DNA of 64,000 nt from Candidatus Rubrimentiphilum sp. (GTDB taxonomy: Bacteria > Vulcanimicrobiota > Vulcanimicrobiia > Vulcanimicrobiales > Vulcanimicrobiaceae). A model generated the notes under the pieces. It was not told the origin of the DNA and made no database searches. It was given only the letters and a program-made list of their open reading frames with translations. Made by a program: the position numbers and the translations under genes. Position 1 is the stretch's first letter, and each line of letters opens with the position of its first letter. Shown here in pieces: positions 49,086-57,955 of the stretch. Location of the stretch: positions 124,001-188,000 of the forward strand of contig DASTDE010000001.1 of NCBI GenBank assembly GCA_035710515.1, given 5' to 3'.

Positions 49086-49110
49086 CTCACTGCTGCGATG
49101 GTTGTATTAT
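49082..49110 (+). promoter_or_regulatory. marR promoter
   Basis: TTGACT (49082-49087), a 17-nt spacer, then TATTAT (49105-49110). Transcription would start near 49117, only 3 nt before the GTG at 49120. Confidence 0.7.
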
Positions 49111-49114
49111 ACAA
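49102..49114. promoter_or_regulatory. Palindrome over the marR -10, candidate self-operator
   Basis: TTGTATTATACAA is a perfect 6-bp inverted repeat around a central T, enclosing the -10. ACAACTGTTGT (49111-49121) and GTTGACAAC (49123-49131) follow, also palindromes. MarR repressors typically bind such sites to repress themselves. Confidence 0.6.
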
Positions 49115-49119
49115 CTGTT

Positions 49120-49578
49120 GTGGTTGACAACTTAAACCGTTCCCGGCGGGCGGACCCGGTTGCAGACTTCCAAGACTCGATGATAGGCATCATCCGGGCT
49201 CTGGGTCTGCACAAACCTGACACGACGCCGTGCGGTCAGCCGCTATCAGTCGGCGAAGCCCAGGCGCTCCTCGAGATCGCACGCGAGCCCGGAATCTCGC
49301 AAAACGGTTTGGCACAACGTCTGGATCTCGACAAGAGTACCGTGAGCCGTTTGGTGGGCATGTTGGAGCGGCGTTCGTGGATCGAGCGCGTGCGCGACCG
49401 CAACGATTCGCGTTTTTATCACCTGCGCTTGACCGCCGCAGGCACAAAGGCGAATGCAAATCTTGCATCGTCGCGCCGCGCGAAGTTCGAGCGCATCTTT
49501 CAAGCGATTCCGCGCTCGCAGCGCACGGCCGTGGCGGCTTCGCTTTCCGCCCTTGTGGAGGCTATCGATGAATCTTAA
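49120..49578 (+). CDS. MarR-family transcriptional regulator
   Basis: 152 aa from the GTG at 49120. Winged helix: QPLSVGEAQALLEIAREPGISQNGLAQRLDLDKSTVSRLVGMLERRSWIERVRDRNDSRFYHLRLTAAGTK, with the wing DRNDSR typical for MarR. N- and C-terminal dimerisation helices are present. Start choice: a downstream Met (MIGIIRALG) would cut the first helix. The promoter puts the transcript start 3 nt upstream, so initiation is nearly leaderless. Overlaps the next gene by 11 bp. Confidence 0.85.
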   Translation: MVDNLNRSRRADPVADFQDSMIGIIRALGLHKPDTTPCGQPLSVGEAQALLEIAREPGISQNGLAQRLDLDKSTVSRLVGMLERRSWIERVRDRNDSRFYHLRLTAAGTKANANLASSRRAKFERIFQAIPRSQRTAVAASLSALVEAIDES

Positions 49579-50032
49579 AATCACCGCCGCCGTGCTACTA
49601 GCCGTATTCGCCGCGGCGCCCGCACTCGCGCAGACTCGCCAGCAGACGATCCGCGAACGAAGCACGCACGTCATGCCGTTTTCGATGGATGCAACGATGC
49701 ACCGGTTCGAACCAACGCAAACCGGCGGCGTGATGACCGTAATCGTGCACGACGGCGACGCATCCCAAGTTGCGCTCGTCCGCGCGCACCTTCAAAAAGA
49801 AGCGGCGGCGTTTGCGCGCGGAGACTATGGTGACCCGGCCTACATCCACGGCAAGAGTATGCCGGGACTCGCGACCCTGAGTGCGGGTGCGAAGCGTATC
49901 CGCGTTCGCTACGGGATTCTCGAAGACGGTGCGACGGTTACGTTTCGCACAAGCGATCCAAGGCTGATTGCTGCACTGCACAGGTGGTTCGCGGCCCAGG
50001 TTTCCGATCACGGCCACGACGCCAGCATGTAA
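49568..50032 (+). CDS. Hypothetical secreted protein, 154 aa
   Basis: Signal peptide MNLKITAAVLLAVFAAAPALA. The mature part has TRQQTIRERSTHVMPFSMDATMHRFEPTQTGGVMTVIVHDGDASQVALVRAHLQ and a late GDYGDPAYIHGKSMPGLATLSAGAKRIRVRYGILEDGATVTFRTSDPRLIAALHRWFAAQVSDHG. His and Asp residues at both ends (HVMPF, DATMHRF, HDGDA, DHGHDAS) suggest metal binding. Probably regulated by the overlapping MarR. The family is not certain. Confidence 0.75.
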   Translation: MNLKITAAVLLAVFAAAPALAQTRQQTIRERSTHVMPFSMDATMHRFEPTQTGGVMTVIVHDGDASQVALVRAHLQKEAAAFARGDYGDPAYIHGKSMPGLATLSAGAKRIRVRYGILEDGATVTFRTSDPRLIAALHRWFAAQVSDHGHDASM

Positions 50033-50033
50033 A

Positions 50034-50063
50034 AGAGCCCCACCACGAATGGTGAGGCTCCTT
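50034..50063. terminator. Bidirectional terminator-like hairpin
   Basis: GAGCC-CCACCA-CGAA-TGGTG-AGGCTC with flanking AAAA on the left and CTT on the right, between two convergent genes. Confidence 0.55.
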
Positions 50064-50080
50064 CTCGAGCTGGTTGTTTC

Positions 50081-50869
50081 CTAGAAGTGGAAGTTTACGC
50101 CGAACCGGACGAGCGACGCGCTCAGACCCGCCGAGTGCGTGAAAACGTTCGTCGGAAACGCAATCGGCGGTGTAAACGCCGTCAAGTTCGTGCTCGTGGA
50201 CGACAAAGTGCCGAAGTTGGCGAAGAGGTATTCACCTTTTAACGTCACCTTCGGATTGATCTTGTCTTCCGCGCCGAAGCCGAAGACCGAACCGGACCGC
50301 GTCGCATTATATCCGCCGTTTTCATGCGCGGTCGCGAACGTGTCGGTAAACACGGCCGTGTAATTGACCGTAGCCGACGCGACGCCGCCCGTTATGTAGG
50401 CAAGATAGTGTCCGTTCGCGATTCCAAGCCTTGCCCGTCCCGTAAACAGTCCCGTGGTCGAGACGGTTTGAGTTATGGTGAACGTGTTGTTGGGAGGCGG
50501 GCAGCAAGGATAGAAATTCGTGGCGGTCTTGGTGCCGGAAAGGTTCATCGTATTGTAGTCTGCTTCAAGCCCGAAAACGAAGTGACTGAATTGGAAATTG
50601 TATCCGGCCTGCACGCCGCCGGTAAAGCCGGTGGCCGTTACTGGTTGCTGGCCGATTTGGCCGATGGCCACCGGGCTTGAATTAGCAAAGTAGCCCGTCG
50701 GGCTAAAGGTTGTCGTCGTGGAAGGGTTGGAGTGAATCTGAGCTCCGCCGACGGTTGCGCCCACGTAGAAGCCCTTGAAATCGTCGGTGGCTTGCGCGTA
50801 CGCTCTTCCGCTCAAACCGAGCAGCAAGACGCATACCGCAATAAGAATCCTCGAGAGAGACATAAGCAC
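50081..50869 (-). CDS. Outer-membrane beta-barrel protein
   Basis: 262 aa. Signal peptide MLMSLSRILIAVCVLLLGLSGRAYA, then an OmpW/Omp25-like eight-stranded barrel: GFYVGATVGGAQI, GGVQAGYNFQFSHFVFGLEADYN, GRARLGIANGHYLAYITGGVASATVNY, VFGFGAEDKINPKVTLKGEYLFANFG and the C-terminal strand LVRFGVNFHF ending in Phe, as needed for BAM insertion. Good evidence of an outer membrane. Start at the first ATG, with GAGG 5 nt upstream. Confidence 0.85.
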   Translation of the reverse strand: MLMSLSRILIAVCVLLLGLSGRAYAQATDDFKGFYVGATVGGAQIHSNPSTTTTFSPTGYFANSSPVAIGQIGQQPVTATGFTGGVQAGYNFQFSHFVFGLEADYNTMNLSGTKTATNFYPCCPPPNNTFTITQTVSTTGLFTGRARLGIANGHYLAYITGGVASATVNYTAVFTDTFATAHENGGYNATRSGSVFGFGAEDKINPKVTLKGEYLFANFGTLSSTSTNLTAFTPPIAFPTNVFTHSAGLSASLVRFGVNFHF

Positions 50870-50932
50870 CTCACGTAGGTAGTGTTAAAACCGCCCTTCT
50901 CCGGGTGAGGCTCTTTTCTCTCTTTTGGCAGT

Positions 50933-50963
50933 TGCGGCCGGGAGCCCCGAGCTCCCGGCCGCA
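50933..50963. terminator. Long palindromic hairpin between Vgb and barrel genes
   Basis: TGCGGCCGGGAGC-CCCGA-GCTCCCGGCCGCA, a 13-bp perfect stem. It follows the stop of the Vgb-like gene on the minus strand only after 13 bp and has no T-run, so it may be a processing or attenuation signal. Confidence 0.5.
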
Positions 50964-50975
50964 GACCGATTTATG

Positions 50976-51983
50976 CTACGGGCAGGCTACGACGCGCCCG
51001 ATTTGATTGGTTGCATTTTCAGCAAACCACATGGCGCAGTCGGGTCCTGCAACTATTCCGAATGGCGAAGAACTGGCCGTCGGAGTTGAAATCTCGCTCA
51101 CCGCGCCGCCAAGGGAGATACGCCCTATCTTACTGACGCCGGGCTCGGTGAACCACAATGCTCCGTCGGGTCCCGGCGCGATTATGAAGGGCGAAGCGCC
51201 CGTGGAGATGCCGGCCGAGAATTCGGTGATCGAGCCGCTCGTCGTAATCCGCCCAATCTTTCCGACCGCTTCGGTAAACCAGAGTGCGCCGTCCAGACCT
51301 TGCGTGATGAATCTCGGAGCGCTCGTAAGTCCCGTGGAGAACTCGGTGATAACGCCGGCGGTCGTTATCCGTCCGATCTTCACTCCGTTGGCCTCTGTGA
51401 ACCAGAGTGCGCCATCGGGACCGGCCGTGATTCCTTCCGGAGTCGCGCCGGCTGTTGGGATCGTGAATTCCGTGAAGGCGCCAGCCGTCGTGACGCGCCC
51501 GATCTTCGCAGTGGCATTGATGTTGAACTCAGTAAACCAGAGCGCACCGTCGGCACCAAGCGCGATCGAAAACGGCGCCGCGTTGGCCGTTGGGACGGTG
51601 AACTCCGTCACGGCTCCCGCCGGTGTTAGTCGCGCGATCTTGCTTGCGCTGCCTTCCGTCACCCAGAGATTACCGTCCAAACCGGTTACTATGCCGAAGA
51701 GTCCGGCACTCGGAGTGATCACCGGAAACTCGTTCGTAAGCACCCCAAGCGTCGTCATGCGGCCGACCTTGTTTGAGCCTGACTCGGTGAACCAAAGCGA
51801 GCTGTCGGGTCCGAGTGTGATCGAGATTGGTGCGGAGCCGCCGGCAAATTCGGTCATCGTGCCTTTTGCGACGGCCGTTCCCGGAATGGGGGCGACGGTG
51901 TTACCGTTGCACGCGGCCAGTGTAGCTAGTGTAAGGGTGACCAAGAGTGCCTTCGCTCTAGGGAGCGTCAGGAGTGGCGTCAT
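50976..51983 (-). CDS. Vgb-like (virginiamycin B lyase family) beta-propeller lipoprotein
   Basis: 335 aa from the ATG at 51983. Lipoprotein signal TLATLAACNG. The rest is about seven blades with the phrase GPDGALWFTE...KIGRITTAGxITEF, the repeat of streptogramin B lyases. In Vgb the active-site His and Glu occur in specific blades; here the blades keep WFTE but no obvious catalytic His, so an enzyme role is not proven. Secreted and probably surface-bound. Start chosen at the lipoprotein signal; the frame is open much further upstream without one. Confidence 0.8.
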   Translation of the reverse strand: MTPLLTLPRAKALLVTLTLATLAACNGNTVAPIPGTAVAKGTMTEFAGGSAPISITLGPDSSLWFTESGSNKVGRMTTLGVLTNEFPVITPSAGLFGIVTGLDGNLWVTEGSASKIARLTPAGAVTEFTVPTANAAPFSIALGADGALWFTEFNINATAKIGRVTTAGAFTEFTIPTAGATPEGITAGPDGALWFTEANGVKIGRITTAGVITEFSTGLTSAPRFITQGLDGALWFTEAVGKIGRITTSGSITEFSAGISTGASPFIIAPGPDGALWFTEPGVSKIGRISLGGAVSEISTPTASSSPFGIVAGPDCAMWFAENATNQIGRVVACP

Positions 51984-52025
51984 GGGCGAACCTCCAAGGT
52001 TGGCAGCAAAAAGTAGGAACGCTAA

Positions 52026-52069
52026 GTTGCCTTCATACCCGTAGGCAACCTGCCTTAACGATGCCTTAA
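52026..52069 (-). promoter_or_regulatory. Hairpin and 11-bp direct repeat upstream of the Vgb-like gene
   Basis: On the plus strand GTTGCCT (52026-52032) is complementary to AGGCAAC (52043-52049). TGCCTTAA occurs at 52051-52058 and again at 52062-52069, an 11-bp period (one helical turn) as used by OmpR-type response regulators. Confidence 0.4.
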
Positions 52070-52078
52070 TTGGTCTCG

Positions 52079-53614
52079 CTAGGCCGCGGTAGCGAGGCGC
52101 TCCAGGCTTCGATAGTGCACGGCTTCCGCCACGTGTTCGGCAAGGATCTCGTCGCAGTCCGCCAGGTCGGCGACTGTGCGGGCGGCGCGCGCGATGCGAT
52201 CCAGCGCGCGGGCTGAGAACTGCTTGCGCGCGCTGGCATGGGCCAAAAGTTGCATCGCGCTCGAATCGAGCCGGCAATACGCGCGCGTTCTATTGGCCGG
52301 AATATCCGCGTTGCACGTGAGCGCCGTACCCGCAAAACGGGCAGCCTGCCGTTCGCGTGCGGCAAGCACGCGTCCACGAATTGCCGACGAGCGTTCCGCG
52401 CCTTCGCCGCGCACCATGTCGTCGAACGGTACGCGGCTTACCTCAATCTGCAGGTCGATGCGATCGAGCAGGGGACCGGAAAGTTTTGAAACGTACCTCG
52501 CGACGGCGGCGTCGTCGCAGCGGCACTCCGCGCTGCGCGTTCCCCGGTATCCGCACGGACACGGATTCATGGAGGCGACCAGCATGAAGCGCGCAGGATA
52601 GGTGAACGTTCCGGACGCGCGCGCGATCGTAACGGTTCCCTCTTCGATCGGCTGGCGCATCACTTCAATCGCGCCGCGCGCAAACTCGGGAAGCTCGTCC
52701 AGAAAAAGTACGCCGTGATGCGCCAGACTGATCTCACCGGGCTTTACGACGCTGCCGCCACCGACGAGCGCGGTCTGGCTGATGGTGTGATGCGGGAAAC
52801 GGAACGGCCGGGCGCGCACGATGCCGGGCCGCGATCCGAGTAGACCGGCAACGCTGTACACTTTGGTTACCTCGAGCGCTTCGAGCGGCGTCATCGGTGG
52901 AAGAATCGAGGGCAATCGCCGCGCGAGCATCGTCTTACCGCAGCCCGGCGGTCCGAGTAACAGCAGATTGTGTCCGCCGGCCGCGGCGATCTCCATCGCG
53001 CGCTTGGCGGCGAGTTGCCCTTTTACGTCGCTAAAATCGCCGTACAGCACTTCGTCGAGCGGCGATAGTGCCGGCGTGACCGTGCGAGTGCGCCACTTTG
53101 CGCCGTGACCGGAGATCGCGGCGAACGCGTTTTGCATCGAGTCGACCGCGTACAGTTCGATATCTTCCACGAGCGCCGCTTCCTCGGCATTAGCGCGCGG
53201 GACGATGAGTTTGGTGAATCCGGCGTTGCGCGCGCCGAGCACCATCGGCAGAATTCCATGCACCGGGCGCAGCGATCCGTCGAGTGCGAGCTCGCCGAGC
53301 GCGACGAAGTTTTGCAACGCGAGCCGGTCGATCTGCTCGTCGATCGCGAGCAATGCCAACGCGATGGAAAGATCGAAGGCCGGCCCCTCCTTGCGCACGT
53401 CCGCGGGCGAGAGGTTGATGAGCAGCCGTCCCGCCGGATACGCGAAACCGGAGTTAAAGATCGCGCTGCGCACGCGTTCGCGCGCCTCGTTGAGCGCGCG
53501 GTCCGGCAGGCCGATGATCGCGAGCCCGGGTGAGCCGGGCGAACTATCAGCTTCGACGCGCACGACGTAGCCGTCGATGCCGAGCATCGCGGCGGAAAAC
53601 GCAAGTGAAAGCAC
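52079..53614 (-). CDS. comM: YifB/ComM family Mg-chelatase-like AAA+ ATPase
   Basis: 511 aa. An N-terminal Lon-protease-like domain (residues 1-170: VEADSSPGSPGLAIIGLPDRALNEARERVRSAI, AYPAGRLLINLSPADVRKEG), the AAA+ core with Walker A NLLLLGPPGCGKTML, Walker B GVLFLDELPEF, the CxC zinc-like insert MNPCPCGYRG, and the C-terminal lid. ComM is a helicase that extends heteroduplex branches in natural transformation. With dprA in the window this suggests competence. Confidence 0.95.
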   Translation of the reverse strand: MLSLAFSAAMLGIDGYVVRVEADSSPGSPGLAIIGLPDRALNEARERVRSAIFNSGFAYPAGRLLINLSPADVRKEGPAFDLSIALALLAIDEQIDRLALQNFVALGELALDGSLRPVHGILPMVLGARNAGFTKLIVPRANAEEAALVEDIELYAVDSMQNAFAAISGHGAKWRTRTVTPALSPLDEVLYGDFSDVKGQLAAKRAMEIAAAGGHNLLLLGPPGCGKTMLARRLPSILPPMTPLEALEVTKVYSVAGLLGSRPGIVRARPFRFPHHTISQTALVGGGSVVKPGEISLAHHGVLFLDELPEFARGAIEVMRQPIEEGTVTIARASGTFTYPARFMLVASMNPCPCGYRGTRSAECRCDDAAVARYVSKLSGPLLDRIDLQIEVSRVPFDDMVRGEGAERSSAIRGRVLAARERQAARFAGTALTCNADIPANRTRAYCRLDSSAMQLLAHASARKQFSARALDRIARAARTVADLADCDEILAEHVAEAVHYRSLERLATAA

Positions 53615-53673
53615 CTATGCCTATCACGCGCTAGGCGGAGGTTCGCTAGGGGCGCCTGCGAAGGTCCGGCTAG

Positions 53674-55494
53674 ATGAGGCTCAGCACCGCCGATCTCCTG
53701 ACCATCGCCGCGTTCTTTGCGATCAATCTGGGGATCGGACTGTACTACGCCCGCCGCGGGAGCAAGAGTCTTAGCGACTTCTTCCTATCGGGGCGAAGCG
53801 TTCCGTGGTGGCTCGCCGGCACGTCGATGGTTGCCACGACGTTTGCGGCCGACACTCCGCTGGTCGTTACGAAACTCGTTGCCGACAACGGTATTGCCGG
53901 CAACTGGCTGTGGTGGAGCATGGCGGGGTCCGGAATCCTCACGGTGTTTTTCTTTGCCGCGCTCTGGCGCCGGTCCGGAGTTTTGACGGACGTCGAGTTT
54001 ATCGAGCTGCGCTATTCGGGCAAACCGGCCGCCGCGCTGCGCGGCGTGCGCGCCGTCTATCAAGGCTTGATCGTCAACACGATCATCATGGGTTGGGTGA
54101 ACCTCGCGATTGCGAAGATCATGCTGGTCGTTCTTGGGATTCCGAAATGGGAAGCAATTCTCGTTTGCCTGGTCCTGACCGCATTATACGTTTCGATCGG
54201 CGGACTGTGGAGCGTCCTGGTTACCGACGTCCTTCAATTCATCGTGAAGATGTCGATGATAATCGCGCTCGCCATTGCAGCGGTCGCGGCGGTCGGCGGT
54301 ATCGGCGCGCTGAAAGCCAAGCTCGCGATTTATGACTTGCATCACCACATCGCCGGCGGCGGTTCGCATCTCGATTTCTTTCCGACAAGCAATGCGGCAT
54401 ATATGCCACTGCTCACCTTCCTCGTGTACGTCTCCGTAGCGTGGTGGGCGTCGTCGTATCCCGGCTCCGAGCCGGGCGGCGGAGGCTACATCGCGCAGCG
54501 TATCTTTTCATCGAAAGACGAGAAGAACGCGATCCTCGCGACGCTGTTCTTCAACGTTGCGCATTACGCGCTGCGTCCTTGGCCGTGGATCCTCGTTGCG
54601 CTCGCGTCGCTAATTCTCTATCCGGGCGGTGTGCTGAGTCCGGATACGCATAAGGTTGACTTCGAACTCAACTACGTGCGGACGATGGTGGATTATTTGC
54701 CGGTGTCGCTGCGCGGGTTGATGCTCGCCGGCTTCCTGAGCGCGTACATGTCCACCATCGGGACGCAGCTCAATCTCGGCGCGTCGTATATGACCAACGA
54801 CCTGTATCGCCGCTTCTTCAGGCCGAATGAAAGCCAACAACACTACGTAACCGTTTCGCGCATTGCAACTATTCTGGCAATGCTCATCGCGCTCGGTGCA
54901 ACGTTCTACATGACTTCGATCACCGACGCGTGGAAATATCTCATCACCTTCACCGCGGGCGTCGGCCTGGTCATGATCCTTCGCTGGTACTGGTGGCGGG
55001 TCAATGCGTGGACGGAAATCTCGGCGCTGCTCGCCTCAGGCATCACGGCGACGACGCTGCAATTCGTTCACGTTGTTCCGCCCGACGATCCGAATGCCGT
55101 TGCGATCAATCTGCTCATCACTGTCGCCGTCACAACTGTCGTATGGATTGTCGTGACGATGGCCACCAAGCCCGAACCGATGGACGTGCTGACGCGATTC
55201 TACGAACGGGTCCGGCCGAATCCGCTCGGCTGGGGCGCGGTCGCCGCATCGAGCCTGGCCAAAGACGAGCGGCAGCTGGTGGTGTCGGCACTGGACTGGC
55301 TGGCGGGATGCGCCCTGGTCTACTTTTCGCTGTTTGGCATCGGCCGTCTGGCGCTCGGCCAAATCGGCTGGGGGATAGCGCTGCTTGTCTTGGCGGCCGG
55401 ATGCCTGACGTTCATCCTGTGGGACCTGAGGCGGCGCAACTGGGAGACGCTCGCGTTACCCACCGTTTCTCCACAGCGCTCACAGGGGGGCTAG
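53674..55494 (+). CDS. Sodium:solute symporter (SSS family)
   Basis: 606 aa, about 13-14 membrane helices. Family blocks: LSDFFLSGRSVPWWLAGTSMVATTFAADTPLVVTKLV, the YQGLIVNTIIMGWVNLA middle, SSYPGSEPGGGGYIAQRIFSSKDEKNAI, and GLMLAGFLSAYMSTIGTQLNLGASYMTNDLYRRFF (sodium-site helix). Long for the family, with an extra C-terminal pair of helices. It may import a sugar or organic acid, given the ribose-type ABC system directly behind. A 26-bp gap follows. Confidence 0.88.
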   Translation: MRLSTADLLTIAAFFAINLGIGLYYARRGSKSLSDFFLSGRSVPWWLAGTSMVATTFAADTPLVVTKLVADNGIAGNWLWWSMAGSGILTVFFFAALWRRSGVLTDVEFIELRYSGKPAAALRGVRAVYQGLIVNTIIMGWVNLAIAKIMLVVLGIPKWEAILVCLVLTALYVSIGGLWSVLVTDVLQFIVKMSMIIALAIAAVAAVGGIGALKAKLAIYDLHHHIAGGGSHLDFFPTSNAAYMPLLTFLVYVSVAWWASSYPGSEPGGGGYIAQRIFSSKDEKNAILATLFFNVAHYALRPWPWILVALASLILYPGGVLSPDTHKVDFELNYVRTMVDYLPVSLRGLMLAGFLSAYMSTIGTQLNLGASYMTNDLYRRFFRPNESQQHYVTVSRIATILAMLIALGATFYMTSITDAWKYLITFTAGVGLVMILRWYWWRVNAWTEISALLASGITATTLQFVHVVPPDDPNAVAINLLITVAVTTVVWIVVTMATKPEPMDVLTRFYERVRPNPLGWGAVAASSLAKDERQLVVSALDWLAGCALVYFSLFGIGRLALGQIGWGIALLVLAAGCLTFILWDLRRRNWETLALPTVSPQRSQGG

Positions 55495-55520
55495 CGCCTC
55501 GCGGATATAACCCCCAGGCG

Positions 55521-56450
55521 ATGAAGAAATTCGGCTTGGCGACCCTGGCGGCGATGGCAGTTCTGCTCCCCGCCTGTTCCTCGAACTCCAGCACCACGAC
55601 CACAACGAACGCCGGCGCGAAGACGATCGGCGTCTCGATCCAAGATCTCGAAGCGCAGTTTTACCAACAGATGGAAGCCGGGATGAAATCCGAGGCTGCC
55701 AAGTACGGCTACAAGATTACGTTCGTGGACGCCAGCCGCGACAGCTCGCGGCAACAGTCGCAAGTCGAAGATTTTATCTCGCGCAAGGTCGATGCAATCG
55801 TATTGACGCCTTACGACTCGCAAGCCATCGGTAGCGCGATCGTCGCCGCGAACGACGCGAAGATCCCTGTCTTCACCGCCGACATTGCCAACGCGAGCAC
55901 ACAAGGCGTCGTGATCTCGCACGTCGCCTCCAACAACGTGCAAGGCGGTCAACAGGCAGGCATGTTAATGTGCACGGCGCTGCATGGTTCGGGTACGGTC
56001 GCGATCATCGACGAACCGGAAGTCACAAGCGTGCAGGACCGCGTCAAAGGGTTCCGTCTAGCGCTGCAACAAAAATGCCCGAACGTAAAAGTTGTCGCCG
56101 ACGTTGATTCCGGCGGCACGCGCACGAAAGCCAACGCCGACACCGGCGACATTTTGCAGCGTTACAAGGATCTTAAAGGCATCTTCGGGATCAACGACGA
56201 TTCAGCGCTGGGCGCGGTCGCAGCCATTCAAGCTGCCGGCGTAACAGGTATCGCCGTCGTCGGCTATGATGCTTCGCCCGAAGCGCAGACGGCGATCAAG
56301 AACGGTTCGATGATAGGCGATGCGATTCAGCATCCCGACGTGATCGGCTCCAAGACCATTGACGTCATTCACGATTATTTCTTGGGCAAGAAGGTTCCGG
56401 CGCGCATCGACGTTCCGGTCGGAACCTACACAAAGGCCAACGCGAAATAG
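55521..56450 (+). CDS. Sugar ABC importer substrate-binding lipoprotein (RbsB/CUT2)
   Basis: 309 aa. Lipobox PACSSNSS at about residue 19, then the periplasmic-binding fold I: KTIGVSIQDLEAQFYQQMEAGMKSEAAKYGY, DAIVLTPYDSQAIGSAIVAANDAKIPVFTADIA, TRTKANADTGDILQRYKDLKGIFGINDDSALGAVAAIQ and GYDASPEAQTAIKNGSMIGDAIQHPDVIGSKTIDV. The D-A-S-P-E hinge is that of ribose/galactose/autoinducer-2 binding proteins. First gene of a CUT2 operon; sugar unknown. Confidence 0.9.
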   Translation: MKKFGLATLAAMAVLLPACSSNSSTTTTTNAGAKTIGVSIQDLEAQFYQQMEAGMKSEAAKYGYKITFVDASRDSSRQQSQVEDFISRKVDAIVLTPYDSQAIGSAIVAANDAKIPVFTADIANASTQGVVISHVASNNVQGGQQAGMLMCTALHGSGTVAIIDEPEVTSVQDRVKGFRLALQQKCPNVKVVADVDSGGTRTKANADTGDILQRYKDLKGIFGINDDSALGAVAAIQAAGVTGIAVVGYDASPEAQTAIKNGSMIGDAIQHPDVIGSKTIDVIHDYFLGKKVPARIDVPVGTYTKANAK

Positions 56451-56476
56451 CCCAAGCCGCTAGTCCGCTCCTCCAA

Positions 56477-57955
56477 ATGCGCGGCATCGGGAAATCATTT
56501 CCCGGCGTTCGCGCGCTCGAAGACGTTTCGCTCGATCTGCGGGCCGGCGAGGTGCACGCGCTCGTCGGCGAAAACGGTGCGGGCAAGTCTACGCTGATGA
56601 AGATCCTGGCGGGCGCGTACGCAGCGGACACCGGCGAAATTGCCGTCGACGGAAAGACCGTAACGATTGGCTCGCCGCGCGCGGCCGAGAATCTCGGCAT
56701 CGGTATGATCTATCAGGAGTTCACATTGGTGCCGGCACTTAACGCCGTCGATAATATCGTTCTCGGAAACGAACCCACCAATCGCGGACTATTGGACGAA
56801 AATACGGCGCGCAAGCGCGCCGAAGCGGTGTTCGCGCGGCTCGGCGTCGACATGCCGCTGAATATCGAAGCGTCTCTGCTCCGCGTGGCACAACAGCAGC
56901 TGATCGAGATTGCCAAAGTGCTTTCGCGCAACGCCCGAATCATCGTGATGGACGAGCCGACGGCCGCGCTGACCGACCGCGAAATAACCAAGCTCTTCGA
57001 AGTGATCCGCACGCTAAAAGCGGGCGGTGCGGGAATCATTTACATTTCGCACCGGCTCGAAGAATTGCCCGACATCGCGGATCGCGTGACGGTACTGCGC
57101 GACGGCCGCATCATTGAAACGCGCGCCGCCAAAGACTTTCCGCCCGACGAAATCATCCACGCGATGGTCGGCAGGCGGCTGGAGTCGCATTTTCCCGGGC
57201 TGCCGCCCGTTGCGCCGGACGCGCCTGTGGTGCTGGCGGTTCGCGATCTGACGCGTCCGCCGGCGGTGAACGGCATTTCGTTCGAGGTGCGTCAAGGCGA
57301 GATCGTTGGGCTTGCGGGCCTGGTAGGCGCCGGACGCACGGAGATCGTGCGCGCGATTGCGGGAGCTGATGTTCCGAAGAGCGGGGCTGTTGAAGTGCAA
57401 GGCAGCGTCGTCCATATTCGTTCGCCGCACGACGGAATCGCAGCCGGCTTCGCGTTTATCACGGAGGATCGCAAGTCTCAAGGACTCGTCCTTGGGATGA
57501 CCGTCCGAGAAAACGTGACCCTCGCCCACCTCTCGCAGTTCGTCGAGCGCGATCAATTGATCGATCGCCGAAAAGAAGTAGCGACCACGCAGGAATTTAT
57601 CAAGCAGCTCGACATTCGCACGCCGGGCTCGGAACAAGTGGTGCAAAATCTCTCCGGCGGCAACCAGCAGAAAGTCGTGCTCGCCAAGTGGCTGATTGGG
57701 AATGCAAAGGTGTTTCTCTTCGACGAACCAACCCGCGGGATCGATGTCGGAGCCAAGGCCGAGATCTACAATCTCATGATCAAGCTTGCGAACGGAGGTG
57801 CCGGCATCGTGATGGTCAGCAGCGAGTTGCCGGAGGTGCTCGGCATGTCGCATCGGGTTCTGGTGATTCGCGGCGGGCGCGTCGCTCGCGAATTCGATCG
57901 CGCACAAGCCACACCGGACGCGGTCATCGCGGCGGCGACTGGAACCGCGGCATGA
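56477..57955 (+). CDS. Sugar ABC importer ATP-binding protein (RbsA/CUT2)
   Basis: 492 aa with two ABC domains fused in tandem. First: GENGAGKSTLMKILAG (Walker A), LRVAQQQLIEIAKVLSRNARIIVMDEPTAALTD. Second: GLVGAGRTEIVRAIAG (degenerate A-loop as usual in RbsA), NLSGGNQQKVVLAKWL, LFDEPTRGIDVGAKAEIY. Starts at ATG 56477 (MRGIGKSFPG), 26 bp after the binding-protein stop; no start codon lies closer. Energises the permease by 4-bp overlap. Confidence 0.93.
   Translation: MRGIGKSFPGVRALEDVSLDLRAGEVHALVGENGAGKSTLMKILAGAYAADTGEIAVDGKTVTIGSPRAAENLGIGMIYQEFTLVPALNAVDNIVLGNEPTNRGLLDENTARKRAEAVFARLGVDMPLNIEASLLRVAQQQLIEIAKVLSRNARIIVMDEPTAALTDREITKLFEVIRTLKAGGAGIIYISHRLEELPDIADRVTVLRDGRIIETRAAKDFPPDEIIHAMVGRRLESHFPGLPPVAPDAPVVLAVRDLTRPPAVNGISFEVRQGEIVGLAGLVGAGRTEIVRAIAGADVPKSGAVEVQGSVVHIRSPHDGIAAGFAFITEDRKSQGLVLGMTVRENVTLAHLSQFVERDQLIDRRKEVATTQEFIKQLDIRTPGSEQVVQNLSGGNQQKVVLAKWLIGNAKVFLFDEPTRGIDVGAKAEIYNLMIKLANGGAGIVMVSSELPEVLGMSHRVLVIRGGRVAREFDRAQATPDAVIAAATGTAA

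Noticed and set aside
50976-51983. Streptogramin resistance (Vgb) as an antibiotic-resistance gene
   Set aside because: It is a lipoprotein with the same propeller repeats but without identifiable catalytic His; many environmental propellers share this fold.
51007-52044. 345-codon open frame on the plus strand
   Set aside because: Antisense to the repetitive Vgb-like propeller. Its own repeats (SVNQSAPSGP) merely mirror the repeated blades.
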